Shown: positions 63,371-64,000 of the stretch, piece by piece
How positions within the stretch are numbered: the first letter of the stretch is position 1
Layout: every line of letters starts with the position of its first letter
Origin: Sphingomonas sanguinis
Lineage (GTDB): Bacteria; Pseudomonadota; Alphaproteobacteria; Sphingomonadales; Sphingomonadaceae
Length of the DNA stretch: 64,000 nt
Reading direction: 5' to 3'
Assembly: GCF_019297835.1 (NCBI RefSeq)
Contig: NZ_CP079203.1
Location: 2,780,501-2,844,500, forward strand
The notes under the pieces: model-generated
The model's input: only the letters and a program-made list of their open reading frames with translations
Database searches by the model: none
What the model was told of the DNA's origin: nothing
Program-made: the position numbers and the translations under genes

Positions 63371-63681
63371 GCCCGAACCCCCGTTCGCGCGGTACCAGCG
63401 AGCTGATCCCAGCCGGCGGCACCGCCCCATGTGAAAAACGAGGCGGTGCCGGCCCATGAGCCGGGAGGTGACAACCTGCGGTAAGACAGGCGCGAGCGTC
63501 TTTAGGCCCCCGAAGGAGCCCTGGACATGCACGCCCGCTTCCCGGCCGAAGAGATTCGGGCCGGGCTTACGGCTACTTACCGACGAGGTTGTCACGCCTC
63601 GGTCCGCCTGCTGGCGAACGGACCTGCTTTACGCGGAGAGTGTTGACACGATCAATCCGGACGCGAACGTTTTCGCAAGAA
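63371..63681. other. Region between the autotransporter and the right-edge ORF
   Basis: The divergent promoter region of the autotransporter. A possible 39-residue ORF on the plus strand (63527-63646) has GAAGGAG in front (MHARFPAEEIRAGLTATYRR, then GCHASVRLLANGP), and its stop overlaps the possible GTG/TTG start of the next ORF at 63640-63643. This could be a leader peptide, or chance. Confidence 0.35.
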
Positions 63682-64000
63682 ATGGGGAGAACATCGGCTC
63701 ACCCGCCATCCGCTCGCACCCTGCTGGTGCCGTTCGGATTCGACAGAAACACGTCTTCCAGCACCGTCTTCGGATGTGCCGTGACGATCAAGAATGGTAT
63801 CGTCGGCATTGCATCATCAGACACCGACGGGGCGAGCAAGGCAGTGAAAGTTCAGAGATCCGTCCTGAGTGATCACAAGCGAGTTCGATCCAAACTCGTC
63901 ACTCCGTTCAACAACATATTCGGCGGAACGAAGGACGTGTCATGGATCAACACCATGATACCGGAACTGCTCTGGATCGCGTTCCTACACGATGCGTACG
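63682..64000 (+). CDS. Unknown protein, partial (runs off right edge)
   Basis: An open frame without stop to the end of the window, 106 codons visible. The last part, VTPFNNIFGGTKDVSWINTM followed by IPELLWIAFLHDAY, has the look of a conserved domain start, with a W-x-x-x-x-[LI]-P-E-x-L-W pattern seen at the beginning of some phage- and defence-associated proteins. The start is uncertain: ATG 63682, TTG 63643 or GTG 63640 are in frame. No family can be given. Confidence 0.5.
   Translation, partial: MGRTSAHPPSARTLLVPFGFDRNTSSSTVFGCAVTIKNGIVGIASSDTDGASKAVKVQRSVLSDHKRVRSKLVTPFNNIFGGTKDVSWINTMIPELLWIAFLHDAY

Noticed and set aside
63527..63646. 39-residue ORF before the right-edge gene
   Set aside because: It has a ribosome-binding site and overlaps the next possible start, but it is too short and without homology to call.
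50022..64000. CRISPR array, integrase or transposase in the accessory region
   Set aside because: No spaced direct repeats and no recombinase or DDE/HUH motifs were found on either strand.

Overview
The window is high-GC, gene-dense chromosomal DNA from an alphaproteobacterium. It is most likely Sphingomonas or a close relative. The rpmF-plsX-fabH-ihfA-merR order, a class I PHA synthase next to a phasin, a PabB-PabC fusion, a COQ9 protein, and palindromic intergenic repeats built on CTTCGACTTCGCTCAG / CTGAACGG all point that way. No rRNA, CRISPR array, insertion sequence or integrase was seen.

Positions 1-49950 look like conserved core genome. In order: a partial GAF-domain protein, ssb, feoBA, COQ9, an EamA exporter and an OYE-type reductase (1-6124). 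Next comes a riboflavin cluster ribD-ribE-ribBA-ribH in which the GTP cyclohydrolase II half of RibBA has lost its zinc cysteines (6427-10858). The phasin and phaC face the same way with a paired inverted repeat between them (11148-13851). Then come alaC, a diguanylate cyclase, pheST, an epimerase, prfC (13972-22756), and the ribosome/lipid/IHF block (23495-26448). A peptidase, an MBL hydrolase, pabBC, aspartate aminotransferase, msrA, an ABC ATPase and tldD follow (26653-36805). A half-length formate/nitrite-transporter-like gene diverges from glnK-amtB, which carries a textbook sigma-54 promoter and an upstream palindrome (36939-39214). Then argG, membrane glycosyltransferase-like proteins, RidA, a HAD hydrolase, a DivK-type regulator, rlmE and ppx (39455-49777).

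At 49948-50021 a tRNA-Gln gene marks a change. Downstream DNA is less compact, favours CTC leucine codons, and contains mostly unrecognised genes, as expected of an accessory island entered through a tRNA 3' end. The first operon there (50133-53881) encodes a coiled-coil protein, a Lon-like AAA+ domain with both Walker motifs degraded, a single multiubiquitin-type ubiquitin-like protein, an E2-like/E1 fusion and a last small ORF that may be frameshifted. This is the best candidate for an unusual system: a ubiquitin-like conjugation cassette that carries a probable pseudo-ATPase and has no visible JAB/JAMM protease. It is followed by gene-poor, possibly decayed DNA (53882-55835), a DnaQ-like exonuclease, a small protein and a membrane protein.

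The right end (59145-63370) is a four-gene minus-strand operon: a subtilisin-type autotransporter, a lipoprotein and two exported proteins. A partial ORF runs off the right edge.

At least four families of palindromic intergenic repeats punctuate the core region, often between convergent genes, and are absent from the island.
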